A DNA stretch of 64,000 nucleotides from Psettodes erumei (Eukaryota; Chordata; Actinopteri; Pleuronectiformes; Psettodidae). Position 1 is the first letter of the stretch, and each line of letters starts with the position of its first letter. Positions 49,201 through 61,796 of the stretch are shown in pieces. Under the pieces are notes generated by a model. It worked only from the letters and a program-made list of their open reading frames with translations, did not search any database and was not told where the DNA came from. A program made the position numbers and the translations under genes. The DNA is taken from the NCBI GenBank assembly GCA_016785225.1, contig JAFBJZ010000371.1, forward strand, positions 1,124,001 through 1,188,000. The letters are read 5' to 3'.

Positions 49201-52200
49201 AGCCGTGCTTGGGGTCGTCGATGACGTTCATGGGGATGAACTGGGAGCAGAAGGGCATGACGTTGAGCTCCGCGCCCACTGCCCTGTAGGCCTCCACCAC
49301 CTCCGGGATGGGCTTCCCCTTGACCCGCCACCGCGGGAACTTGAACACCGGCGTGCCGTCTTTCTCCGCCGCCACCGCTGTCAGAGGCAACAAGACTTTA
49401 TCGATAAAGTTGAGAGAGCAGAAATGATGTCACCCTGCAGGGTGACGGCCTCTGGCTTCTTGTGCTTCTCCTACCATGGAAGAAACTCAAATCTTATGTC
49501 ATGGTATGCATTCAATTTCATATCATGAGAGCGAGTATATTATAATATAGTTAATTTATTGAAAATCAGTCAGAAAATCATAAGAAATACATAATTACAT
49601 TACATCTAAAATAATATATAAGAACATCATTATATTATATGGGTTTATTGGTGCATCATTTGGCTTTATTTGAAGGGGGCAGTAAAAATTTGACGGAAAA
49701 TAATCCTCACCACAGTTTCTTTAGAAATTGCATTGTCCAGTAGTCTGAAAATACTCACTTTCTATTTAAAAGTATGTAATCTGATTACTTTTTAACAACA
49801 GAAACGGTGATTATACACAGTTCAAGTGGTAAGTAAATCATTTTGTGGGAATTTAAAGTCTACACACCATCTTCACATAGTGAAAACGCATGACAGGCTA
49901 CAGAATGACAACTACACTACTGCAAGCATGTTTTAATAACAGTAGATTTTGCACTTTGAATATTAAAGGACCCAGTATTGAACCTTTCTCTAGTTCTTTG
50001 AGTGCAAAAATGCAAAACCCAGGAATGTGGTGATGACTTGGAATAGCTGACTGAAAATACTCAGAGAAAAGGAGGGGCGGCATGCAGGGGTCAAGAGGCT
50101 GACGGCTGACGGTGTTTCCTGGAAAGATTGCATCATACCATAGAGGGCTAAATCTCCAGGCCACACAGGGCCTCTGCCTGCGGGGACAATGGAGCCACTA
50201 TAGCGCAGTTAACGCAGAGTAAAGGCCCGCCTTTGTCCAGGAGCGCCGTTGAGTCAACACGCATCTACCTCAGCCACATCACAACAAAATCCTCTGACGA
50301 CCCAGAGAGAGGACACTGTCTGAGGGTGGCTGTCTTACTGCACTTGTCCAAAACTAGTGATACCTGATGTCCTGAACTGAGGAAAGGTTCTTTTTACAGC
50401 TTAGCTGTTTGCTGTAACTTGTGGAAATTTTTATGTAAAGTAGAGTGCAGAGCGCAGATGGAGTAAGGCAAGCCTTTTCAAATTGTTTTTGTGTTCATTG
50501 AATAATACATTAGCAGTAAAGACGTGTTTATTTAAGTTAAGCGATGTTGTGTCTCATTGTAATAATTAAATTGTTGTATATTTATCAGATGCAGAAAGTA
50601 AAAACAACTTCATATCGACATTATATATCGGCCACAGGCTGCCCTGCTCTTTAAATATTAGCGTTGGCCACTGGAAAAACCCATGTCAGTTGACCACCAT
50701 CAGGTCGAGTCAGGTGGCCTGTTCACCGGACAGAGTTTTGGTGACCTTGCCTCTTGCAAACTCAGTTAAACCGGAGACTGAAGCATTAGCTGGGCATGAA
50801 CACAGACTGGAACTGTTGGCAGTGTGATGCCAATATTTATTTCACTCTGTACTCTGAACAAATCCCAAAGATCAATTAACCCTCCACACGAACCTGTACA
50901 TAGTAAAGCATCAGTAAGAGTAAGTGAAAGAACGGGAAGACAGTACTGGTGCAGAAATCAGGGAGAAAACAAGAGCACCGATGGGTAAATGCAAAGGGAA
51001 GAAGAGTTGACTCACCCAGGGGGTCAGCCTTGCCATCCTTGTCAGGGACGGTGAACACACCCACCACTTTGTGACCCTGCTTCCTCAGGTTGCTGTACAC
51101 CTCCTGTCCAAACAGGCTCTGGCCAATAATAGCTAGTTTCAGCTTATTCTGGTAATAATGCTGTAACGAGAGTGAACAACGCATTAGTTCCAACCAGTGA
51201 GACGACTTCATGTGCTGTCAAAACTGTACACAGAGCTCTTGCTCGGCAGAAAGTTATCAGCAATTTTGTGTTGCGTTAACACAGAATCAGGGGTATTTGG
51301 AGAGAATTTTTTTTTTTTTTTGAAAAAAGGTCAAAATTTAAGCAGCAGGGGATGAAATGTCATGACTTTTGGTCCCAAGCTCCAGAAACACTGGATCCTA
51401 CATTTCCCATAATGCAAATCAGTAGCGTCTCACTGCTGGGAGGTAACTTCAAGTGGTAATTGTGATTTCAAATTGGTTACTACACTTCAGATATTCTATT
51501 TCCCCCACATGCTTGAACAAATGTTTAAAAAGTGGAGCTCCCACAAATTCCCACATCCCACACCTGCCTCACTTGCAGCGCAGTAATAAAAACAGCTGGC
51601 CACTAATTTTCTGGTCCAAATAGCGAGTAACTGATTCATTAATTGATTTTGTTGTTGTTGTTGTTGTTTTTAATTTTCACTTCCTAGAAATCTTGCAGAC
51701 AGCAGAACGGTACAAAAGATGACTTGCGGGGGCGGGGCTGCGGGAGGAGGGGCGGCGTAATGGTCAACAGGTCTTGGCCATTGGTCGGAAGCTGACAGAG
51801 TGAGAAGTTTATGTGCAGCTGAGAGCAGCAGCACGTGTGCGCGCGCGCGCGCGCGTGTGTGTGTGCGTGCGTGCGTGTGCGTGTGCGTATGTGGGTGGGG
51901 GGGGCGTCTCAGGTTTCGCAGGCTGACGTGAACAGCCCCGCTGTCAAGCGCACGAGGCACCTCGCTCTGCATTTTGCAACGTGCTTCGCGGTGCATTCAA
52001 AGACGTTCATTCGAAGCACGGCAGCTCCTACGAACAGCGGGGAAATAGCATGACAGCCCGGGGTTGTGGCTGCAGGATCCACACTGAGCCGTCTCCAGTG
52101 AGGGGCCACTATGCTGATGCAACTCCTCCAGAGCTAGTACACTAAAGAGCAGCAGAGCAGAGGGGAGGGGGGGGGGGGACGTGGCAAACTGGCACTCGTG

Positions 52201-52413
52201 CAATACTCCATCATGCACTGGCTTGGATAAAACTCAGAAACAGTGACTATGAAGACCTGGACACGAACTAAGACTCTGATCCGCAATTAGCGTCCTCATC
52301 ACCACGAGCAGCGGGATTTTTTTTTTAATCCATGCAGCGTTCATTCTCAATGCAACGTTACTCACGGACGAGGTGGAGAATCTCCGTAAGACTTGGGTCG
52401 CCGTCCACAACAT
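40223..52413 (-). CDS. aldh1l2: Mitochondrial 10-formyltetrahydrofolate dehydrogenase (one frameshift in exon 8)
   Basis: The enzyme converts 10-formyl-THF, NADP+ and water to THF, CO2 and NADPH in the mitochondrial matrix. The exons are 52413-52366, 51160-51016, 49377-49143, 47991-47826, 47561-47460, 46866-46777, 46475-46341, 46240-46116, 45974-45883, 45191-45044, 44924-44805, 44720-44593, 44288-44138, 44028-43958, 43858-43753, 43367-43280, 42847-42754, 42666-42567, 41860-41762, 41613-41448, 40772-40667, 40575-40376 and 40278-40223. They total 2771 bp, one base short of 924 codons; human ALDH1L2 has 923 aa. The presequence is MLWTATQVLRRFSTSS. The formyl hydrolase domain has HPSILPLHRG (His128). 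The carrier domain has FFKSGAASMD (Ser375, the phosphopantetheine site). The aldehyde dehydrogenase domain has LELGGKSP (Glu694) and GENCIAAGR (Cys728), and the protein ends TVEY. The presequence and Ser375 favour L2 over cytosolic L1. Exon 8 has lost one base, and the frame as given stops after 319 residues. Residue numbers past that point assume the missing base. Confidence 0.93.
41869..41893. repeat. CA microsatellite next to aldh1l2 exon 19 acceptor
   Basis: In sense orientation a GT run lies just before the acceptor GCGCGCTCCACAG of exon 19 (first base 41860). It replaces the usual pyrimidine-only tract. Confidence 0.85.
46116..46240 (-). pseudogene. aldh1l2: aldh1l2 exon 8 with one-base deletion and premature stop
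   Basis: The exon enters in frame from exon 7 and reads LLVKNLQFEDGR, then TGA at 46204-46202. The expected continuation MIPASKYFSSGEST...EEIK is present in the next frame. The exon is 125 bp instead of 126 bp. The lost base lies in the GGA-AGA stretch at 46210-46205. Neither frame is open across the whole exon, so no shift of the acceptor by one or two bases repairs it. As written, the protein would keep the formyl hydrolase domain (about 310 residues) and lose the carrier and dehydrogenase domains. All 22 other exons are intact, so an assembly or sequencing error is as likely as a true lesion. Confidence 0.8.
48212..48590 (-). mobile_element. Decayed Tc1/mariner fragment in aldh1l2 intron 3
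   Basis: The fragment contains GACAAACACAATGTGCTTCA, CCATTCACAGTTCTGGTAGA, AGCTGCAGATCAGATGTAGA and GGGCTCTGACTGAACCACTC. These follow the order of the same fish Tc1/mariner family seen at 9597 and 16320, with transposase sense on the minus strand. It is truncated and full of stops. Confidence 0.75.
50555..50710. mobile_element. Partial TIR transposon copy in aldh1l2 intron 2
   Basis: ATTGTTGTATATTTATCAGA, then GGCTGCCCTGCTCTTTAAAT and GGAAAAACCCATGTCAGTTG, parallel the right end of the copy at 57846-58305. Only one end is present. Confidence 0.6.
51834..51892. repeat. GC/GT alternating purine-pyrimidine tract
   Basis: A run of GC dinucleotides passes directly into GT and GTGC units, 59 bp of strict purine-pyrimidine alternation, followed by a G-rich stretch (GTGGGTGGGGGGGGC). 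It lies in aldh1l2 intron 1, about 0.5 kb downstream of the start codon. Such tracts favour left-handed Z-DNA. Confidence 0.85.
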
Positions 52414-52499
52414 GGCGGTGTTTGTGTCTAAAAGCGTAGAGGATAAAAAAAAGCTGCAGAAGTGTCGGCGCTGCTGGTCACACACACACCTGCCTCTGT

Positions 52500-52650
52500 G
52501 TGTGTTGACGCTGTGGTACGGACTCGCCACAGCAAGCTTTTGCTGGATGGCAGGCAGAGACACGCGACGTACTGCCTCGGCGCTGTGCGTGCGCGCTCAC
52601 GCGGCGCTCACTGCCTTCTCGCCCGCGCGGCCACGCGCGCGAATCCAACA
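52500..52650 (-). promoter_or_regulatory. CpG-rich probable aldh1l2 promoter
   Basis: This stretch has dense CpG (GTGCGTGCGCGCTCACGCGG, CCCGCGCGGCCACGCGCGCG) within 250 bp upstream of the aldh1l2 start, in an otherwise A/T-rich area. It is inferred from composition and position only. Confidence 0.45.
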
Positions 52651-53204
52651 GCCCAAAGTATTTCACAATAAATTCTACACAATAAATTATAAAACTCAAA
52701 CTATAAAAGAGAAAGAAAGAAAAGAAAAAAGAGAGACATTTAAACTTAAAAGAAATACAAAAAATATTTTAAAAAATACTACCAATAACCCTAATGTAGC
52801 CTACTGTACTACCTGCTAAACATATAACTAAGTCTATGGTATATAATGAAAGTTACATATGACATAGTATATCCCATCCTAGTGATTTACAAATTCACAT
52901 CTGGTGATGTGTGTCATTTTTATTGTTGTAATTCAAACTTTACTCGTGAATGAAAGTAGTTGCTACAGGTGTAAAATGAACCCAGCTTTTCTGTAGCCCA
53001 GCAATAAACAACACCAAGACCCAGGGGATCTGGTATTCAAGTCCCCCATGATCACACAGACTGCACAACCTTTAACCACAGAGCACTTAATATGCTGTGT
53101 TTCATTCTTTATTTTGCAGTTTTACTTCCTGCACACTTTATATTTCTATTTTTCCCTTATCTTTAATATAGTATTATTGTATTTTATTGTTATTGATGCA
53201 ATCT

Positions 53205-53240
53205 CTGGCACAAGAATTTCCTTTGGGATTAATAAAGTTC
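53205..53240 (+). mobile_element. LINE/SINE 3' tail fragment
   Basis: AAGAATTTCCTTTGGGATTA ATAAAGTTC resembles the 3' terminus of common fish retroposons (…ATTTCCCTTTGGGATTAATAAAGT). It is a short fragment. Confidence 0.5.
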
Positions 53241-54831
53241 ATCATCTTCTTCATTCTTTTTTTGCTGTCCTAATGCAGATCTGGGTATAGTGACAATAGT
53301 TAATAGGATAGAATAGGATTTACGGTGTCCTTTTTGTACAAGATGAACTTCTGGGTCATTTTATTCCAGTTGATGATGTGTAGCTCTTTGGCTTTAGAGT
53401 GCTTCCCTGCCTGTACACCTGCCCCAACTCCCACACAGAGCCAACTCTGTTCAAACATATCCGGCACCATCCACACACAACTGCCCTGCACGGGCTCCAG
53501 CAGAGCAAAGGTTAAAATGCAGGGGAGGCAGGGCAGTGACACAGATTCATCCATGTCTTCTGCACGGGAAAGTGGCCTTAGGACTACAGGTGTGTCGTAA
53601 ACATGTTAGGCTGCACCCTCCAACCCTGATGACCCCAGAGTGATATTAACTTTTTTATAAAACATTATAATGGCCCTGTGCTGTTGGAAAGCTGCTATAA
53701 ACAAGTTCTTAACTTTTATAACAGATGCAATGTATGTGGTCCAAAATGTTGTAAGTTTAATCAAGGTCAGTCCTTCCAGAGTCAGAAAAACCTGCTCCCA
53801 TAGGTCAGGGCTGAGCTTGAAAAAGAAAAGACACATGAAGTAGTAACATATATCAAATCAATTTACAGTGCACAAGATCCAGATGTAATACCTGCATTTG
53901 GTCTTTTTTTCCCATTCAACTGTTGAATTTCTATCTGAGGAACCACAAATGAACCAAAGAGAACCCAGGGGGGGAAAATGTGATTTATTTTTGAAGGGCT
54001 TCAACAACAGAAAAAGGACTAAAGGTAAGAGCACTGGTGGTGGATGTTCCTGCCTGAGAGATGAACATCAACCTGTGGTTCTTGGTGCGAGACAACGATG
54101 CTTTAAAGATCCACTTTGGCATTAGGGTCGATCTTTTTCCTACGTCGCTGTTTGGATTGAAAAGGTGCTGGTCTCCCTCAGTTCATCCATCTTCTTCTTC
54201 TACAAACGTTCAGTCGCGCAGTACAACTCAACCGAACTCATCAGGTCAGAAGGGCGTGTGTGAGGTGCACTTTAAACTCTCAGACAAAATTATTAACAAG
54301 TGCTCCTGGAGCAGCCCTGGAAGGCAAACAGGGAAACAAGCCCCCAAATCTCTTCAAAGTTCAGGTAAATCACTGACTTTGTGTCGCCACAGGAAACACA
54401 GTGGGTGAAATCACCGGTACATGACTTTGACCACAGACAATGTGCCAGTGCTGGAGATTTCAAACCAAGGAAAAAATTACCAACACAGACATCAGTAGTG
54501 TAGTGGTGACATTCTGGTATTTGTGAAATATGCACTGTGACTGTATTTCTACCATAACTGTTGTCGTGGTTACTCCTAAGGAAACCTTTCCATTCACACG
54601 TTGGTGAGAGCGCATTTCATTTTTAAAAAGGTCCGATAGTTGAATGTCCCAGCACTGGCACTTTGTTCACAGGAGAGCATATCAAAGGAGGGGTGGGGGG
54701 TGGGGGTCAGGCACATAACCCATGCTAGTGTTACATATTCTACAACAAGTCACACCTGACAAAAAACAAGATGTTCTCCCTTGTCACAGAATAGCCTCTG
54801 CTGAAGGACTGAGATCAGCGGAGTGAAGAGG

Positions 54832-57800
54832 TCACAGGAAACGAATTCCCGCTCCAAACTGGACACCGTCACATATCCTGCGAGAATTGAAGAAGAAGGA
54901 GAGGGTGAGAACTGATGCTGAACGGCCAGAATAGGTCCTTTTAAATAAATGAAGTGCTCAATAAATGAATTGTTGCACTGACATATGACCTCAAATGTGA
55001 ACCTGTGGCTCGAGGCTGCCTATTCTATTCTTTAATTCATCTTTGGAGGAAAACCATAATCTGTGTCTGAAAAATTAAGTGTTAAATCTGTATTCTATTG
55101 AATGACCATTAGGGGGCGACTCCACTGGTTGGTTTGTATAGAAGTCTATGAGAAAATGATTCTACTTCTCACTGGATTTATGACTTCACTAAACATTTCA
55201 TACTGAGTTTATCATCCCATATACTATGCACGGCCTAAACTCCTTTCTATGATGACATCACAATGGAGGTGAATCACCAAAGATATTTCACACTGGACCA
55301 GAGGTGTGAACTGGTTACCAGGCATAGATCCATGCCGCGAACACGGCTAAAACTCTGGGAAGTATGAATCAGGAGAACGCGTCGTCAGAGCGCGCAGTCC
55401 TCCGAGAGGAGACCTACCTGTCTCCACTCTGAACTCCCATGGGCACGCAGTAGTTGAGCTCCAGTCTGGCGATGTTCCCGAGGCGCAGCACGATGCCGGC
55501 GCCGTACGACCAGCGGATGCACTCGGCGAGCTTCTGGAGGTGCGCCCTGGGACCTTCACCTGGACACACAACACCCGACGTGTCACACCGCAGCCAGCAT
55601 GTGTGCGTCCCTGACTGCTTCCACTGTTGTCAAAAAGGTGTGTCTCAAGAAATGGTAACATTCTGAATATGTTCCACAGAATCTTGCTGCTGAGATGCGT
55701 TGTTCAATCAGAATTAAAAGACAGAATGTTGTATCAAAAGAATTGTAAAGAGTGAAGTCCAACTTATTCCTTGATTTATGAGTTATTTACAGTTTCACAT
55801 TGTTAATCCTGCTGTTACTACTACTACTACTGGTAATAATGATAATAATAATTCATATTTTAGTAGACCAACCATAGTTGAGGTTACAGAGGTTGCCCGC
55901 GTTGAGAAAGAAATGTGTTCTGAACAGGTCTCCGAAGCCGCCCTTGCCTGGCCTGAAGGGCAGAGGGGTGTAGAGGTGCAGGCCACCGGCCCAGTACGCC
56001 TCTCCACCCAGATAATCTCCTGAAACACACACAGAGGCAGGACACATCTCTTTTGAAAAATGCTATATGTACAGCAGCAGTGATTACAACTGAAAGGATC
56101 ATCCTGATTATCCAAAAAAAAAAAAAACTGGGCTCAGATTATGAACCCCGCCCAAAAAAGAGTCTTTCGTGCACTGTGGTAATTGGGTTTCTGTGTTTTA
56201 TAAACTGTCTGTATATACTGTAGTTTTACTGTAAGTCTGCACTGAGAGTGTTGACTGTGACATCTTAAGTGATGGAATGTAAGAAATGCATAAGAGGTGC
56301 CAAGCCTACTGTGCTGACATATTGTCTGTAATCTTTTGACCTTTCCTCCAATTCGACTGTATATGAGATAAAATCCACATCCTTTTTTCCACCAGACTGT
56401 AACGCATGGAGGTGTTTCCATCTCGGACACACCAGAGACTAGCCCGTACCATCTCACATCTTTAAAAGGTGATTTCTTGCGCAGCCCTTATTGCTGTACC
56501 TATGCAGTGCTGAGTTTTCTATGACTGCTAGACAACCAGGATAGTTTTGTACCTTCACTTTGTGGCCCAATACTGTACATCCCAAATCCACGCACACTGG
56601 TGGGACCTCCGAGGTAGAACCTGGACAAAACACATGAACCATCCGCTCAGTGTGCAGTGTGTCTGGAAGTCACAAATCTACTGTTTGCAAACTGATTGAT
56701 CACACAAAATCTACAGTATCATCTTTTGGATGACAAATGATTATACATTAAAAAACCTGTCAATCTTGCTTGAGATCTTCTCGGTGATCATTAATATTAA
56801 GAAGCTATTAAGTACTCATTTAATATTGTTTTATATGGATGTTTAGTATTTTGAGAGCAATTTGTCGATATAAATTCGTTAGCACAGCACTTTGTTGTTA
56901 CTGCGTTATTATTTAGTAGTGATTTGTTGAGGGGGATGTGTTGAGTCCAGATAAATCCCACGTACCTGTCGGCGATACAGGACGGTTGTGATCCGATGGG
57001 ATAAAGCATTCCACCCCACAGAGAAGCGGACAAGACCTGAGAGGAGATGACACGCACACACACAAAACCTCACACAGTCAAACTGGACAAGGCAAAAACA
57101 CAGCAACGTATGCTGCTTTGTTGCCCTCAGGTGGCCATTTAAGGTAACTACAGTTACAAGGGCAATTTATCAGCACGGGTAATTCCACTATGCTTGGATT
57201 TGATAGCAGAAGTCTGTAGGAACACTGAAAAATGTCCCACAGAACCTGTCCACACAACTAACTGAAATGCAAACTCTCTGTCGACAAGGTCCGATTTCTG
57301 TCTTACTGAGTCCCAGAAGAGCCGTCTGTTGAGCTGCAGCTCGAAATCCTCTTTCAAGAAGCTGGCGTCTCCTCCGGTGTACCCGGCCAGTTCCTGTTAG
57401 AGCAAACGCACACGCCCGGGTTTCACACATCAAACGCTGGACAAACGGTGGCAAACATCAGCTGAACTTTCCATCCACCGGTCCGTTCTTCTCTCGCATC
57501 ACGTTTCTTCAAAACAAGAGTAGATTTCTGAACAAGGTGAGGCAGTTCCCACTGTTTTTCTTGTTTCTCACACAGTAAGAGTGTGACTATAAAGCTGATA
57601 TCTGTATCTTTTAGAAATTAGCCAATCCTCGCCTCATTATATGTTTTAATTGTAATTGTTTGCTATTTAAACTCGACATGTGAATGTTCGAATTTAGCTG
57701 CTGCATAAAATAACATCATGTGTAAATTATGTAAATTATTTCTTAATTAAGCCTGGATAAAAGCTAACTGCTGCCTGGGTGGAAATGAGCAGTTGCAACA

Positions 57801-60800
57801 AAAAAAGTAGGTTAAACAGTGGAAAAATACAATTCAGAAGAACGCATAATCGGTCGACCGAATAATTTGGCCGATATTTCAGAATTTTGAGATAATCAGC
57901 ATCAGCCAATGTCTAAACTCACGAGGCTGATACACAAAAAATGTGCGCAGTCAAATCTATTTTGGGGTGAAGTTTCTCAGATGATGTTACTTGGCATGAA
58001 CAGAGCCCTGCTTTGGTTTCTTGTGGTATTTTAAAAGCTGCTGTGTGAACTCTGCTCATGTTGTGAACACGAGTGTGCAGACAGGCCTGATAGCAACTGA
58101 GCAAAGCTGATATTTTTTCATTTTCGTAGTTTTGGTAATCTCAGGGATAGATTTTATTGTTGCTCGTGTGAATTTCTCTTGGTTCACTTAATTTGTTATA
58201 ATTTAATTGTTGTATTTTCCAGATGCAAATATCGGTAATCAGCCGCCCTGCTCTCTAAATATTGGCATCGGCCGTTGAAAAACCCATATCGGTCGTCCAC
58301 TCGTGTATATGTGGACACGTGTGAAGGGTTACCTGGTTAATCCGGAGTAAGGCACCTCTGCTGGGGAAAATGGCAGAATTCCTTGAATCGATTGACACAG
58401 TGTGCTGCAAACAAAAAGATGGAACGGTTTCATAAGCAGATACATTTCTTGCCAATTATCTACATTTATAAGATAAATATAAAAAAGAAGAAAAAAAATG
58501 GAAAAAAAAAAAACATTTTCAGAGGAGACAAATGACAGCGGACTACAAGTCAGAAATGTAAGGGTACCGAGAGGGCAGATTTCAGCGAGTGTCCGCTCTC
58601 CTCTCGCACAGCGAAGGAGGCGCTGCGTGCCAGGCAGCCCAGCTCCCTCCACACGCCCTCCCACTTCAGAGTGTGGTTGGTCATCCCGAGAGGAAACTGC
58701 GGGAAGACAGGAAGTGAATCAGGAAGTGGAATCTTTTCACTAACCCTTTTCAGTAATGTCAATGTGTTTTTGATGAGTTTGTCGATGCACTCGTCCACTT
58801 CACTCCGGGTCACTCCATATGCTGGATATTGTCTGCACTGTGCAAGTTACAGTTTGTCTTGTAGATGATGTATCAGTCGTACACACAACATTTGTGAGTA
58901 CTGTGCGTCAGCAGCGACCAATCAGCTAAATACAAATGTCTCTGATGAAACTGGTGCGGTATTTTCATAAGGCAACACAAGTGGTATATATACACACACA
59001 CACACACTCTGTCACACTTACATTGAGTTCTGCAGACATGCCTCTGTCTGTCTCCTTTAAGGAGCTCCACGGGAACTGACCGGTGACTTTGTACATGTTG
59101 AGAGTGAGGCTGAAACAGAAGAAGAATGCTGGAAACTCTTTCCTGGTGAAACCTGTGCTGTTGCCCCTCCTCTAATGTAACAGCAACTTTAAGAAACATT
59201 TTGTGTCTCCCCTTTTCTCACAGTCATGTTCTTCTCCACTTTCCATCCCTCTGTCCTCATTCTGCAGGTATCTGACTCCGGAGCTAATATTAACATTATT
59301 TTTAGTAGTAGTAGTATATATAAAAGTATGTAGGGTATCACTCATACCATATTGCTGTCATTGGAACAATCAGCGTACAGTGTTTAATTACACCAGTATG
59401 TGCAAATGTTCCTGATCTCTCCATCTCTGTCTCACCACCCATTTTCTCTTCTTTCTCTTCTCTCTCTCTCTCTCTCTCTCCTGCTATCCTCCTCTTCCTC
59501 CTCTCTTCTCTCTACCCCTCCCCTCTTCTTTCTCCCATCTCTCTTTCAACCCCCCTCAGAGCAAGTGTTTCCTCTCCGCTGTCTCCAGGTTCATGCTCAC
59601 TGTGGGAACTATTCCGTGTGGCTTTTCTCTTGAACACTGTTACTCATGGTGTGAATTTGCACTATGCAAATAAAAGTGGACTGGATTGGATGAACTGTAA
59701 CTATTTAGATGTGACTGATAAGCTCCATCTCACATACGATGACACCCTGTTGATGATCTTAACATCCTTCCGAAATGACCTGTGCCGTGAAGGAATGACA
59801 TGGATCTAACACAGGTGACCCTCTAAAGTCACAGTGACATTAGAACATCCTGATTTTTGTCAACTGAAATGTGAAAAGCATTGTTGTTGCAAAGCTGCAC
59901 TGATGCTTCACCTCTCAGAGGAACCCTTTGTTTTGGATTGTACACGTTCTTCTTGGCCTGCAGTGTTATTGGTGCATCAGTGACAGGGCACGCTGTATGT
60001 ACGGGATCCGTGTTGCTGACATACTTGCGTTCAAAGTGCCCGGGCTGGGGCTTGAAGAAGGACAGTCCGTAGGACGTCTCCTTGGTCCCATAGGAGAACT
60101 GGAAGGTGAGCTTCTCAGCTCGACCAAACATGTTGGGAAGTTTCAGACCCAGCACCTGGAAAACAGGACGCAGGGTTACACTCACTGAGTGCTGATGGCC
60201 ACGCAGCTCTAGGGGCATTTAGATTGTCTCGTGTTCGCCTGTGTGGTCAACTTGTAGCTATCCCATTCTGATTGCCATAAATGAAAACTGAGCTCATATC
60301 TGCTGGCAGTTAACAGTGGAATCACGCATACAGTATCATAATATATCTTTCATGTATTGGGCATGGAAGTGTATGACTGCTAATATTAAAACAGAAACAC
60401 TTATTATTCATCATCGAATACATCATGAATGACATTCATTGAAATGAAACCATTTCAGAATTTTACCATTTGTGTATACATATCAAATGACCAAATTAAT
60501 ATTGGAAATTTAACTAAAAGTTCTGAAAAAAAAGTTTGGCTTTTAAATTTCCTGTGTGAACATGTGTAATGACTGTAAAAATGAAAATATTAAATAATAT
60601 AATAAAACATAATAACGACAGACTTCCATACCGCAACACATTCAATAAATATTAATATAATATTTTGTAGAGATTACTGCCTGATACTGACAAGACAAAA
60701 ATAAAAGTAGAGTGAACCTGTAATTGTCTGCAATCGCTGGTTTAAATATTTAGCAAAGCGATGCAGCCACATGGATGGATCTAACGCATGAAGCTTTTCT

Positions 60801-61763
60801 CGATAAGTTTGTGTCGGCACAACAAGGTGTCTTGAAATAGGACAGTAAAGAGAAGAGGCACAGGTGAAGAAAGACAAAGTCATGGTACTGCTGGGAAAAG
60901 TTAAACAAATGTCCTTATTACCACTCTGCTTCATGAAATGCCGCAAAGACACATTTACAGGAAGTGATTTAATTTGAAATGAAGGACGCAGGAAGTTGAG
61001 ACAAGTTCTCAAAACACAGGTCGTTTCTCTCACCATGCTTCCTTCATTGTTGCCGACCATGGTGTTGTAGCTTCCCGTCAGTCTCTTGACCTCCGTCACC
61101 TCAAAAGTCACGTCGAGGCCGTTGGGCAGAGCGTCTGAGCCTGAGGAGGGAGGACCAATCAGGGTGAAGAAGATTTGCACCTTCACGTTCGCTGTGAACA
61201 CATCTCATACAAAACTCCTTTTGAAGCGCCCTAGTCAATAAGAGCGGGCACTGGCAAACAGGTGAAGTCAAATATCCTATCGTTTCTACGGAGACGGCGC
61301 TCAGGAATCGGTTACCTTCAGACGTATCGATGAGAACCTCCACCTCATTGAAGATACCCAGGCGGAGCAGCTTCTGTCTGGCAACGTGAGCTTTTTTCAT
61401 CACCTGGCAACACAGTGATTCACTTAGTAAGCTTCAGCTTCTGGACACCTACGTTGTCAATCAAAGCAGTGTGTGCCAGCGCAGTCGGGCCAAACCAGTA
61501 CACGGTACTGGCCCGATACTATGCTCATGTACTCTTACTCATCAGACCACTTCCATAAAACTGCACTCAATACCAACTTGTGGCAATGTGGCTTTTCCCA
61601 CACATTGACTCTTATTTGGCAGGCTGCCACAATATAAATACTGTCCACCACAAATTAACAAACTGGGTTTTGTGCATCTTTTAAAAAAACAAAAAAAAAA
61701 AACCCACTACGTATCTCAGTTCATTCATCTCCCTGCTCACCCTACTCTCTCTTGCTCTCTCAC

Positions 61764-61796
<33 letters not shown>

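Larger units (their letters stand above)
52414..54831. other. aldh1l2 upstream / samm50 downstream interval
   Basis: A CpG-rich block at about 52500-52650, directly upstream of aldh1l2 exon 1, is the probable promoter. No TATA box is seen at a proper distance. The right part should be the samm50 3' UTR, with minus-strand AATAAA candidates at 53984-53989 and 53108-53113. A retroposon-like tail (AATTTCCTTTGGGATTAATA AAGTTC) lies at about 53205-53240. No other gene is recognised. Confidence 0.55.

Noticed and set aside
60674..61201. 175-codon minus-strand open frame
   Set aside because: Only residues from samm50 exon 5 (61140-61034) are meaningful. The rest is read-through into the intron beyond a good GTGAGA donor.
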